Below are positions 15,756-23,858 of a stretch of 37,642 nt of DNA, piece after piece (position 1 is the first letter of the stretch; each line of letters starts with the position of its first letter). The notes below the pieces were generated by a model that was not told the DNA's origin, did no database searches, and saw only the letters and a program-made list of their open reading frames with translations. Source of the stretch: WJMT01 sp964445575. Its GTDB lineage: Bacteria > Acidobacteriota > Aminicenantia > Aminicenantales > Aminicenantaceae. Both the position numbers and the translations under genes were made by a program. The stretch is from assembly GCA_964445575.1 (NCBI GenBank), contig CAYULB010000018.1, forward strand, positions 1 through 37,642, written 5' to 3'.

Positions 15756-16486
15756 TTTCTGTTTCTGATCCATTTTAGCTTGATTTCCGGGTTAAAATAA
15801 ATCAAGGCCCACTCATGAGAAATTGCCAGAATAAAGTGAATGATAAAAGCAGCCCATATGGCTTTTGTTTTATAGGTTATCATACAGAAAACCAGACCCA
15901 AAAGCACAGAGCCGACCATCTCTTTATGTTCTTTGTGTAAATGAAAAAGAGCATAGATGATGACATTGATGGCCGAAGCAGCCCAGAGACCGAATGCCTC
16001 TAAACAGGAAAAAAACAAAATTCCCCTGAGAAGTAATTCATAGGCAAAAAGATAAAGGGCCCAGGAGAAAGTGCTCATCAAAATAAGCCCTATGTTCCAC
16101 TCATGTGTTTTTATTTGGGGGTATTTATGTTGGAGGGAGGATTTTTTTGCGCTCCCGAAGCTTATGGGAATGATGAACGCTGAAAGAGCTGCAGCCCAGC
16201 ACAGGGATTCGGTGAGATTTGCTAAAGATAATCCATATGTAAAAGTGCCTTTTGAAAAAGCTCCCAAAGCAGCTGAAGCTGGGATGATTCCGTATAAGAG
16301 GATCCCGGCTCCACGCTGAAGCAGTACCCAGTATATTTTTGTTTTCTTTTCCCCAAAATGATGGATAAACTTTTTTTTCAATCGGTTAGATTGAGAGATA
16401 AAGTAATAAAGGATATAAGCGGATGAAGCGATCAGGATGGAAAACAAAGCCTTCTGATAAATTAAGATCTTTTCAAAAAGACTCAC
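15752..16486 (-). CDS. CPBP/Rce1-like intramembrane protease homologue
   Basis: 244 residues, strongly hydrophobic, about seven membrane segments. The conserved CPBP core is seen in YELLLRGIL (149-157), INVIIYALFHLH (173-184) and IIHFILAISHEW (215-226). The canonical first motif is EExxxR; here it is Y149-E150-x3-R154, so one of the two glutamates is missing while the motif histidines H182 and H217 remain. The start is GTG with a weak AGGG upstream. It lies 53 bases after the alpha-oxoamine synthase and is coupled by ATGA to the SDR. Family roles include CAAX processing and peptide maturation. Its role in a lipid-type operon is unclear. Confidence 0.75.
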   Translation of the reverse strand: MSLFEKILIYQKALFSILIASSAYILYYFISQSNRLKKKFIHHFGEKKTKIYWVLLQRGAGILLYGIIPASAALGAFSKGTFTYGLSLANLTESLCWAAALSAFIIPISFGSAKKSSLQHKYPQIKTHEWNIGLILMSTFSWALYLFAYELLLRGILFFSCLEAFGLWAASAINVIIYALFHLHKEHKEMVGSVLLGLVFCMITYKTKAIWAAFIIHFILAISHEWALIYFNPEIKLKWIRNRK

Positions 16487-16539
16487 CGCTCATTTGTCCC
16501 TGAATAAGCTTCTATAAAGACAGTATTAGCCGCTTTTAA

Positions 16540-17769
16540 TTAAAGGGCAGCATGTTTGACCGAATCCAGGTCAAGTTTAAGTTCGTCCCTGACAGAGGCA
16601 AACGCTTGAATGGTGGTTTCGATTTCTTCTTCTGAATGAGAGGCGGTAGGGATCATCCGGAATAGGATAATTCCTTTAGGAACCACTGGATACATAACGC
16701 CGGTAATAAATATTCCCCGCTCTCTTAATTTTGTGATGATCTCCATTCCCATTTTCATATCCCCTGCAGGCACATAGACTGCAGTGATGGGAGAGCGACC
16801 CTTACCTATATTAAATCCTAGATTTCTGAGGCCGGATTTGAGCTTTTCTGCATTCTCAAACATTTTTTTTCGCAGTTGAGCACCGTTTTTTACCATCTTC
16901 AGGGTTTTTTTAAGCACTTCTACATAGACTATGGGGAGGCTTTTGGCAAAGACCTGTGTTCTGGCATTGTATCTTATCCAGTCCACTACTTTTTTATCAG
17001 CTGCTGAGACTCCTCCAATAGAGGCAAAGGCTTTGGCAAATGTTCCAAAGTATATATCAATTTTGTCCTGAAGACCAAAATAAGACGCTGTGCCCTGGCC
17101 TGTTTCGCCCATGACCCCGAATCCGTGGGCATCGTCTATAAAAAGGCGCGCGTCATATTTTTCTTTGAGTTTGCATATATTGGGGAGGTCAGCAAGGTCT
17201 CCTCTCATGCCGAAAACACCTTCGGTGACGATCAGCACTCCGCCTTTTCTGTTTTTATTGACTCGTTTGAGATGGCTTTCCAGGCTGTTCATGTCATTGT
17301 GTCTAAACGCTCGGAATTTTCCTGGTGCTAAAAATGTGGCATCCAGCATAGAAGCATGCGAAAGTTTATCAATGACAATGGTATCGTTCCTGTCCACTAA
17401 AGAGGAAATAGTTCCCAGAACTCCGAGATATCCGTAATTAAAAAGAATCGCTGACTCTTTTTCTAAATAATCGGCCAGCTGTTTTTCTAATTCTTTATGA
17501 TTTTGTGTGTTTCCGGTCATCATTCTGGAACCCATGGGAGCACTCAACGGGTATTTTTTTATTATCTTCTCAGACAAAGATTTGAGCTCTTTGTTTTCAG
17601 CCAGTCCCAGATAATTGTTTATAGACCACTGAATGCACTCTTTTCCATTAAACACGGTTCTGGTTCCGGGAAAGGGATCTAGAATCGGACGGCTGAAGAA
17701 AAAATCGTCCTGGACCCGGAACAATCCAAAATATCCGGAGTCGGTGTCACATTTGTCAAACAAATCCAT
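16540..17769 (-). CDS. Alpha-oxoamine synthase (SPT/KBL/BioF-like)
   Basis: 409 residues, full length for fold-type I PLP enzymes of this family. PLP lysine K246 in FGTFAKAFASIGG, H138 in DKLSHAS, D212/D213 and H215 in FIDDAHGFG, and the C-terminal IPTASHSEEEI motif are present. Family members join an amino acid to an acyl-CoA or acyl-ACP with loss of CO2 to give an alpha-amino ketone: BioF, Kbl, HemA and serine palmitoyltransferase. The operon with a ketoreductase-type SDR favours a lipid role (sphingoid base or sulfonolipid) over biotin or threonine metabolism, as no bio or tdh genes are near. GGAGAGATGAA precedes the ATG. Confidence 0.85.
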   Translation of the reverse strand: MDLFDKCDTDSGYFGLFRVQDDFFFSRPILDPFPGTRTVFNGKECIQWSINNYLGLAENKELKSLSEKIIKKYPLSAPMGSRMMTGNTQNHKELEKQLADYLEKESAILFNYGYLGVLGTISSLVDRNDTIVIDKLSHASMLDATFLAPGKFRAFRHNDMNSLESHLKRVNKNRKGGVLIVTEGVFGMRGDLADLPNICKLKEKYDARLFIDDAHGFGVMGETGQGTASYFGLQDKIDIYFGTFAKAFASIGGVSAADKKVVDWIRYNARTQVFAKSLPIVYVEVLKKTLKMVKNGAQLRKKMFENAEKLKSGLRNLGFNIGKGRSPITAVYVPAGDMKMGMEIITKLRERGIFITGVMYPVVPKGIILFRMIPTASHSEEEIETTIQAFASVRDELKLDLDSVKHAAL

Positions 17770-17891
17770 TTCATCTCTCCAATAATAAACTGTTTTAAGA
17801 ATTCATTTCAATCGGGCTGATTATTTATACCAAAGCAGGGCATCAGAGTCAATAACAAAGAAAGGGAGGAAAGTATTTTTATTATTATTTA

Positions 17892-17920
17892 TTGACGGAG
17901 GCTTTTATTTGTTCTATAAG
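17892..17920 (+). promoter_or_regulatory. Sigma-70-type promoter of first barrel gene
   Basis: TTGACG (17892-17897), 17-bp spacer, TATAAG (17915-17920), 33 bases upstream of the TTG start codon at 17954. The RBS AAAGGAGG is at 17941-17948. Confidence 0.7.
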
Positions 17921-17953
17921 AAGATATCTTTATTAAATTAAAAGGAGGAGATA

Positions 17954-18754
17954 TTGAAAAAGATAGCAAAAAAAGGGATTTTATTATTATTCGGAATGAT
18001 GTTTCTCGCTGTCTTAAGTTTTGCCCAGATAGAGCTGACTGCTTTTGGACTTTATAATCTGAATCTATCGTATCCCGGTGACCTAGAGCTTGATTCTGAT
18101 ATTGAATCAGACTATAGTTCGTGGTATCCTGAGTGGCAAGCATTTTTTAATGAGCCTTTGAAACAGAACGGAGGTCTGGGTTTTGGGGGAAGGATTGCGT
18201 TCAACATCACCCCGGCAATAGGAATCGAGGGAAGCTTGGAGTACATTATGGCTGAAACAGCTTTTGCTGAAGGTCTTGTGGATGACCTGGTAGATAGAAT
18301 GGAGTCTATTGGATATGGTGATTTTGTTGAAGTGGCCAATGAATCTGGGGGGAATATCATGAGATATTATGGGAACATTGTGTTCAATATTCCCTCTCCC
18401 GGGAATATGACTCCTTACATTACAGCAGGGGTGGGTATTACCCAGTTTAAAATGGCTGAAGGAGTCGGCCCTGAAATTGAGGTAATCAGGCCTTCAACCG
18501 GCGAGCAGATACATCTCTATTACACAAATACATCAGCTCTCACTTTTAACGGCGGGTTAGGGGTCAAAGCACTTTTGTCTTCCAACATGGGATTGAGAAT
18601 CGATGCCAGAGTGTTCTACTGCAGTCCTGAATTCCAGCAGAAATTTTATTTGGAAATTTTTAACTATGTGGTTTTTGACGATGTGGACTCGGTGGTTCAG
18701 AGCGGCCCTCATATAGACGCCAATTTGAATATTGGCTTTTTTGCCAAGTTCTGA
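17954..18754 (+). CDS. Outer-membrane beta-barrel protein, paralogue A
   Basis: 266 residues starting at TTG, with AAAGGAGG five bases upstream. Signal peptide about 1-24 ending LSFA. The mature part alternates hydrophobic beta-strands (AFGLYNLNLSY, GFGGRIAFNITPAIGIEGSLEYIM, MRYYGNIVFNI, TPYITAGVGITQF, LTFNGGLGVKALL, MGLRIDARVFY) and ends in Phe, the usual outer-membrane assembly signal. This fits an eight-stranded OmpA/OmpW-like porin-fold protein without a peptidoglycan-binding tail. The next gene is its paralogue, with roughly half the positions identical by eye. Its function is unknown. Confidence 0.8.
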   Translation: MKKIAKKGILLLFGMMFLAVLSFAQIELTAFGLYNLNLSYPGDLELDSDIESDYSSWYPEWQAFFNEPLKQNGGLGFGGRIAFNITPAIGIEGSLEYIMAETAFAEGLVDDLVDRMESIGYGDFVEVANESGGNIMRYYGNIVFNIPSPGNMTPYITAGVGITQFKMAEGVGPEIEVIRPSTGEQIHLYYTNTSALTFNGGLGVKALLSSNMGLRIDARVFYCSPEFQQKFYLEIFNYVVFDDVDSVVQSGPHIDANLNIGFFAKF

Positions 18755-18755
18755 T

Positions 18756-18779
18756 TAAACTCTGGGTAACCAGGGTTTA
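18756..18779 (+). terminator. Hairpin with GTAA loop between barrel paralogues
   Basis: TAAACTCTGG (18756-18765), GTAA loop, CCAGGGTTTA (18770-18779): ten pairs including one G-U, closed by a GNRA-type tetraloop. It starts one base after the stop codon of paralogue A. No U-tract follows, so it may act as an mRNA 3'-end stabiliser or an attenuating hairpin rather than a classical terminator. Confidence 0.5.
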
Positions 18780-18792
18780 GTCATGATTGACC

Positions 18793-18814
18793 ATTTATCC
18801 TTTTGAGGATAAAT
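18793..18814 (+). repeat. Second hairpin between barrel paralogues
   Basis: ATTTATCC (18793-18800), six-base loop TTTTGA, GGATAAAT (18807-18814): a perfect 8-bp stem 13 bases after the first hairpin. The two together occupy the upstream half of the 154-base gap. Confidence 0.45.
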
Positions 18815-18908
18815 CCATGCAATGTTGTCTGATGTACAGCCGCACAAATACTGTCATGTTGATAAATAGTTCGGTTTGAATTGAATTTATAGGAGGTGAT
18901 GAACGAGA

Positions 18909-19709
18909 ATGAAAAGCCTAATTAAAAAAGGATGTCTGGTGATTCTGGCAGCAGCAGTCCTGAACAGCGCAGCTTTTTCTCAGGTGGAATTCACATTCTT
19001 TGGCCTTTACCATTTGAATATTTCTTATCCCTCTGATGGAGAGTTCAACAGTCGTTTTGGATCTATCATATCAAACTGGGACCCTGAATGGCAGGCGTTT
19101 TTTGAAACAGTCTTGGAAGAGAAAAACGGAATGGGCTTTGGAGGCCGGGCTGCTTACAATCTGACTCCGACTACAGGTTTTGAAGTCAGCGTGGAGTATA
19201 TTATGGTTGAAACAGCGTTTACCGAGGGACTGGTGGATGACCTTTTGAATGATCTGGAGTCCTCAGGAAGTTTAGACTGGTTGAAAACCGCCAATCGTTC
19301 TGGCGGGAATATTGTCAGGTATTATGGGAATCTTGTTTTTAATTTCACGGAATCCACTCGATTTACGCCTTATGCCACCGCAGGCCTGGGAATCACTCAG
19401 TTTAAGATTAAGCAGGGACAGGGACCTGAAATAGAAGTTGTATCCCCGGGATTAGGAGAAAGATTTCATTTGTACTATGCCGACTCATCAGCTCTGACCT
19501 TTAATGGAGGACTGGGAGTAAAGGCTCTTTTTTCACCGAATTTTGGAGTCAGGGCAGACGCCAGGATTTTTGTCTGTGATCTTGATTTCGAACAGATGCT
19601 CAGCGTGGATATCGGGGGAAGCCGCCTGATTGATAATGAAGGTTCTTTTATCCAAAGCGGGACCCATATAGATACCAATATCAATATCGGTCTGTTTGTA
19701 AAGTTTTGA
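18909..19709 (+). CDS. Outer-membrane beta-barrel protein, paralogue B
   Basis: 266 residues, the same length as paralogue A and collinear with it. Shared blocks include DPEWQAFFE, GGRAAYNLTP, ETAFTEGLVDDLL, SGGNIVRYYGN, TAGLGITQFK, GPEIEV, SALTFNGGLGVKAL and a C-terminal FVKF. Signal peptide about 1-24. The start is set by AGGAGGTGAT (18891-18900), a ten-base match to the complement of the 16S 3' end, eight bases before the ATG. An ATG inside that box (18899) opens only an eight-codon frame. The divergent stretches, after SYPSDGE and near the C-terminus, probably mark surface loops. Confidence 0.8.
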   Translation: MKSLIKKGCLVILAAAVLNSAAFSQVEFTFFGLYHLNISYPSDGEFNSRFGSIISNWDPEWQAFFETVLEEKNGMGFGGRAAYNLTPTTGFEVSVEYIMVETAFTEGLVDDLLNDLESSGSLDWLKTANRSGGNIVRYYGNLVFNFTESTRFTPYATAGLGITQFKIKQGQGPEIEVVSPGLGERFHLYYADSSALTFNGGLGVKALFSPNFGVRADARIFVCDLDFEQMLSVDIGGSRLIDNEGSFIQSGTHIDTNINIGLFVKF

Positions 19710-19720
19710 CTTGGGATTAA

Positions 19721-21481
19721 TTATTTAAGCTGGACCTTTTGGGTGATTTTTCCTCCGAAACGGGAGTGGTATTTGATTTCCATACTCCCTTTCCCAGTCA
19801 CTAAAAACTGGTATTCAACCTTTCCGAATCCAGGAACAAACAAGAACTGGATTTCAGGCCTGTGTTCTTTATACGAAGCCGTGTTTCTGTAGGGGTCCAG
19901 GAGCTTTCCTCCTGCCAGTACTTTGATGTTTTCTCCTGAAACAAAGAGACTGTCTTTGGGATAAAGTTTGTGCTGTTGAGCATAGTAGCTCATAGTGGGA
20001 ATGGCCTTTGAGTTTTCCAGTCTGACTCTTAAGCGGAAAAGATTGTTATCAATGGTCTTGACTTCAAAGACATCCATTCTGACCTCAGGTGTGTTTTTGG
20101 CTGAGAAAAGGATAGCCATGGCATTTCTGTGCACCAGGTCTTTAAGCATAAAGGGAGTCGGCATACGGGATGAAAATTTGATCCAACCGCCGATTTCAAT
20201 ATCACCGTAGGTGGGATGTTTGTAATGTGTCCAGGGTTTGTAAAGTTCTCCTTGGGCCAGATGGTCATTGAATTTCAGGCGTTCTCTTGCCTGGGCATTG
20301 GATTCGCCAAAGGGAAAGTCTTGTTCAGTGCCTGGCTCAGCTTTTTGTTCTTCGCTCCGGGTTTTAAATGTTTCAGAGGAAGATTGAAAAAGCTCTCCTA
20401 CGAATCCATAGGCCCCGTTGCAGCAGACCATCCATTCGATAAAATCACCATAAGTGGTGTAAAGGTCTTTCCAGCTTACCAGGTATCGGTAGCCAGGGGT
20501 GATCCGTTCTGCCTGTTCCCCCAGATAGTCGTAGACTTGAATATCCTGGGGAGGATAGGTCAGCTGTTTTTGACTGGGCCCTCTCAAGTACATTCCCCCG
20601 GAGTTGTGAAGAGCCCAGGCAATACAGATATTGGGACGTTTAAGGATAAAAGAAGCGATGGCTTTAATGCCCTTACCAGAGAAGGGATAGTCTCCAGCGC
20701 CAGACTGGACATATTCGGGCATCCAATCAAAACCCCAATTTCTGTTGCCATCCACATACCCCTCTGAATCTTCGTTGACCAGACCGTCTCCATCATTGTC
20801 GATTCCTTCTTGTCCCAGAAGGGTCCATTCTCCTTTTTCTCCGGGTTTAACGCGGACCATTAAGCGAGGGTCTTCTGGGTCAGTTTTGTACTCACCAAAG
20901 GGATCTTTCTTCCGCATCATACTTATATTTCCGTCTCCGTCCAGGTCATCGGGAAAGTCTTCATTAACCAGACCATCCCGGTCGTCATCCTTAGGAATCC
21001 GAAGGCTCCGGTTGCTGCTGGAGGTGTTGGGGTCATGAAAAAAGTGGTATCTCCCGTCCACGTTGACTGTAGGAATGACATAGAAGCAGTTTTTGTCTAC
21101 AAGTTCGGTTATATTCTTGTTTTCTCCATATTTGGTAAGGATATAATTGAGGAGATACAGGCAGACTTCGGTAGCCTGGATCTCGTTGCCGTGGATATTT
21201 CCGTCAACATAGACTCCTGGTTTGTCCAGTTCATCTCCTGTTTCAGGATTGTTCACGGTCATGCAGTATATGGCTCGTCCTTCTTCGCTTTTTCCTACTA
21301 AATCGAGCTTGGTGAGACGGGGGAAAGCTTTATTCAGGGCTTTAAGGGCTTGAACCACCTCTTCCAAAGAATAATAGTCATCAAAGTGAAGGGGAACTGT
21401 GATTTTTCGTTCACTGGCTTCTGCATTGATGATACCGAGAGAGAAAATAATTATAAGTAAAAGATAAAATATTTTTTTCAT
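19721..21481 (-). CDS. M14 zinc carboxypeptidase, secreted, likely active
   Basis: 586 residues with a signal peptide (1-20). Zinc ligands H97 and E100 in NIHGNE, third ligand H292 in WALHNSGG, and catalytic Glu about 363 in FVGELFQ are all present. Between them lie three Asp-rich loops, DDDRDGLVNED (166-175), DLDGDGN (179-185) and DNDGDGLVNED (228-238), resembling calcium-binding EF-hand or thrombospondin type-3 loops. About 150 C-terminal residues form a beta-rich domain. The start ATG overlaps the previous gene's stop by one base (TAATG), which couples their translation. It removes C-terminal residues from peptides in the periplasm or outside. Confidence 0.9.
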   Translation of the reverse strand: MKKIFYLLLIIIFSLGIINAEASERKITVPLHFDDYYSLEEVVQALKALNKAFPRLTKLDLVGKSEEGRAIYCMTVNNPETGDELDKPGVYVDGNIHGNEIQATEVCLYLLNYILTKYGENKNITELVDKNCFYVIPTVNVDGRYHFFHDPNTSSSNRSLRIPKDDDRDGLVNEDFPDDLDGDGNISMMRKKDPFGEYKTDPEDPRLMVRVKPGEKGEWTLLGQEGIDNDGDGLVNEDSEGYVDGNRNWGFDWMPEYVQSGAGDYPFSGKGIKAIASFILKRPNICIAWALHNSGGMYLRGPSQKQLTYPPQDIQVYDYLGEQAERITPGYRYLVSWKDLYTTYGDFIEWMVCCNGAYGFVGELFQSSSETFKTRSEEQKAEPGTEQDFPFGESNAQARERLKFNDHLAQGELYKPWTHYKHPTYGDIEIGGWIKFSSRMPTPFMLKDLVHRNAMAILFSAKNTPEVRMDVFEVKTIDNNLFRLRVRLENSKAIPTMSYYAQQHKLYPKDSLFVSGENIKVLAGGKLLDPYRNTASYKEHRPEIQFLFVPGFGKVEYQFLVTGKGSMEIKYHSRFGGKITQKVQLK

Positions 21482-23496
21482 TATTTGCCTCCTAGAGCAA
21501 TGGTCTTGGAATCTTTCCCAGCAATCTGAGTCAAGGCTTGGATTTCAATTTCTGTTGGTTTTTTGGCATGAATCAGCCAGCTCACTTCCTGGCTCTTATT
21601 TTCTCCAAATTCCTTTACAAGACTTCTTTTTTTTCCTTCTAATATTTTGATTTCACCCTCCACGGTGACCACGACCGGAAGGATTCGGTTGTTCCTTTTT
21701 CCCATTGCTGTGGGATAGGGAAGATAGCCTGAATTTTCGACCCAGACTTTCACCCGATAAATTCCGTTTCCAAGGTTGCTGACCTCTGTTTTTGAAATTT
21801 TTATGTGGGCCATTTTATCTGCAACCTCAAATACCCAGGGAACTTGTCCTTTTAACAGAGGCTCTAACATCTCGGCAGGAGGAGTGTTTTTGGCAAACGG
21901 AACCGCTCCTCCTATCTCCACTTTTCCGAGAGTGGGGTGGTCATATTCTTTCCAATTGACATACCCTTGGCCATCTAGATTTGCATCGCTGAAAGACAGG
22001 AGTGCCTTGTCTTCTTCAGAACCTCCCTCTTTATCTGGGGGTGAGGGCATCTTTTTCAACATCTCTGCCATTCTTTGGGTATTCATGGCCCCGCTTTTCA
22101 CCGCCTCGATGACATTTTTTGCTTTAAAGTTTTCAGGGGCACCCAGTGACCTGAGAAACTGATCTATTTTTTCTTCTCCCAGGGCAATGAATTCTTCATC
22201 TGTCATTTTTTCTAATTTTTCAGGAGTGATTTCCTGTTCTTTTTGTTCTTCTTTCACCTTGGGTAAAGTCCAAAAGTCCAAACTGAAAGAGGGAAGGCCA
22301 AGATGGTAATAAGCCCAGAGCTCAAAGGAACCGTCCTTTGCTTTTTGAGGTTCCAGTCGGTCTGTGTCCAGATTGTTTTTTTTGAGGAACTCTCTATATT
22401 TGTCTGAAAGTTCTTTATAGTACTTCAGGTCCTCAGGAAGAGGATTGACTACTGCCCCCAAACCCAGAAACTGGGCGACCATTGACTCTGTGATTTCCAT
22501 GCCTTCGGGAACATAAGGCTGGAGAAGTTCGATGATTTCTTTCAGGGAATAGGTTTTTTCAGTATCGATTCCCAGCATCTCTCCGTATCTTTCCGGTATT
22601 TTAATCTCATCCAGATTTACAGATTCCTTTCTTCCTCCCTCTGGGGGGTTGAGGCAGAAGTTGGTTGCTCCGAAACAGAAAGTCATTCCAATTTCTCTGT
22701 GTTCCATGATGAATTTTATCAGGTTGTAGGTTTCCTCTTCACTTCCGGGCCAGGCTCCTCCTGTTTGGGTATGGAATTGGAAAAGATGTGGGAAATTTAT
22801 CCCGATGTTCACTCCTCCGGGACCATCCTCATTGTATTTTCCGTCTCTATCATTATCCAGACCTTCGGAGTAGAGTTTGTACAGGCCTTTTTCCCCTTTG
22901 CTGGGGTCCGCTTTTTTCATAAGCCTGGGTTCGCCGGGAGCCGGCATCCAGGTTCCATCAGGATTTTTTACCCTCATCATGGTAATGATTCCGTTTCCAT
23001 CTAGGTCCTCTGTTCCGTCCTCATCGACCTGGTCGTCCATGTCGTCATTGTAAGGCTTCGAGTTTCTAGGATCTTTTACAAGGGGTTTTTGAAAATAACG
23101 TTCTGCTGCATCTGGATTTCCGCAGGGAAGCACATACCAGGTTTTATTCTCACTCAAGTTATTTTCAAGTATCAATTTCGCGAGGTAAAGAGCAGCTTCG
23201 CTGGCTATGGGAACGGTCCCTTCCATGTTGGCTGCCACCATGACAGCAGGAAGTTCTTTTTCAGCCTTGTCAATTTCGCTTCCAATTTCCAGGATATAAA
23301 GTTCTTTTTGAGAGGGAGTTTCTGCGATTTTATGGAGCTTGGTGGAGTTGGGGTAGTTCTTGGCAAAATTCTTAAGGATAGCGTTCAGTTCTTCCGGGCT
23401 GTGGTATCGGTTGAAGGGGAGGGACTCCGTGGCTGTGAAACTAAAGGCAGATAAAAACACCATACATAAAAAAACAGGCAGTATTTTTTGTCTCAT
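21481..23496 (-). CDS. M14-family pseudopeptidase lacking zinc ligands
   Basis: 671 residues from ATG 23496, chosen because GAGAGG lies about five bases upstream; the GTG six bases earlier is inside that box. Signal peptide about 1-22. It aligns with the next gene throughout: same N-terminus, same Asp-rich loops (DDMDDQVDEDG, EDLDGNG, DNDRDGKYNEDG), same C-terminal domain. At the zinc site the pattern NIHGNE is NMEGTV (H to E92, E to V95). The third ligand His is Gly276 (CFGATN) and the catalytic Glu is Asp407 (FSLDFW). All three metal ligands are lost, so hydrolysis is unlikely. It carries an extra stretch of about 85 residues (about 410-500). A binding subunit or chaperone for the coupled active enzyme is the best guess. 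Confidence 0.85.
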   Translation of the reverse strand: MRQKILPVFLCMVFLSAFSFTATESLPFNRYHSPEELNAILKNFAKNYPNSTKLHKIAETPSQKELYILEIGSEIDKAEKELPAVMVAANMEGTVPIASEAALYLAKLILENNLSENKTWYVLPCGNPDAAERYFQKPLVKDPRNSKPYNDDMDDQVDEDGTEDLDGNGIITMMRVKNPDGTWMPAPGEPRLMKKADPSKGEKGLYKLYSEGLDNDRDGKYNEDGPGGVNIGINFPHLFQFHTQTGGAWPGSEEETYNLIKFIMEHREIGMTFCFGATNFCLNPPEGGRKESVNLDEIKIPERYGEMLGIDTEKTYSLKEIIELLQPYVPEGMEITESMVAQFLGLGAVVNPLPEDLKYYKELSDKYREFLKKNNLDTDRLEPQKAKDGSFELWAYYHLGLPSFSLDFWTLPKVKEEQKEQEITPEKLEKMTDEEFIALGEEKIDQFLRSLGAPENFKAKNVIEAVKSGAMNTQRMAEMLKKMPSPPDKEGGSEEDKALLSFSDANLDGQGYVNWKEYDHPTLGKVEIGGAVPFAKNTPPAEMLEPLLKGQVPWVFEVADKMAHIKISKTEVSNLGNGIYRVKVWVENSGYLPYPTAMGKRNNRILPVVVTVEGEIKILEGKKRSLVKEFGENKSQEVSWLIHAKKPTEIEIQALTQIAGKDSKTIALGGK

Positions 23497-23529
23497 GGGC
23501 ACCTCTCTTTTTTGGTAGATGAATACATT

Positions 23530-23558
23530 ATTATAAATATACGGATATTGTCTGATAA
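23530..23558 (-). promoter_or_regulatory. Sigma-70-type promoter of M14 pair
   Basis: Read on the minus strand: TTATCA (23558-23553), 17-bp spacer, TATAAT (23535-23530), ending 33 bases before the ATG at 23496. The -10 box is perfect and the -35 box keeps four of six consensus bases. Confidence 0.65.
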
Positions 23559-23599
23559 AAGTTTTAAATAGGAAAGATAAAAAACAATAAACCTGGCTT

Positions 23600-23641
23600 T
23601 AAAAACAGTACCGTGTTACCCGTTCACCTATTTTTACTATG
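23600..23641 (-). repeat. Dispersed intergenic repeat, copy 2
   Basis: Inverted copy of the element at 169-209; the 29 bases at 23600-23628 are exact. It lies in the 362-base spacer between the M14 pair and the VWFA-related gene, which holds repeats and a hairpin but no coding frame. Confidence 0.75.
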
Positions 23642-23666
23642 AAATTCAGCCTTATCTGAATTTCAT
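23639..23666. repeat. Perfect 11-bp hairpin in repeat-rich spacer
   Basis: ATGAAATTCAG (23639-23649), loop CCTTAT, CTGAATTTCAT (23656-23666). It is followed directly by CTCGGCTCGCC, whose TCGGCTCGCCT (23668-23678) is the inverse of the left end of the element at 10592. Together with TGAATAGTTCAGGTT (23815-23829), the spacer looks like a broken or composite copy of that repeat family. Confidence 0.6.
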
Positions 23667-23858
23667 CTCGGCTCGCCTCAAAGGTAAAAAAATGGCGATT
23701 AAAATTGAGAATAGGAGCAAGAAAAAAGTTCAGATAATGGTTTTTGAAAAAATCTTGTCTGTCGCTAAAATGGAATTATTAATAAAAACATCACCATTTT
23801 TTTATGAATAGTTCAGGTTAATAGGGAAAGAGAGTAGAGAGCAGAAAGGGCCTGTCAA

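Noticed and set aside
20216..20767. Plus-strand open frame (183 codons) opposite the M14 gene
   Set aside because: Antisense shadow; the sense frame carries the complete M14 motif set.
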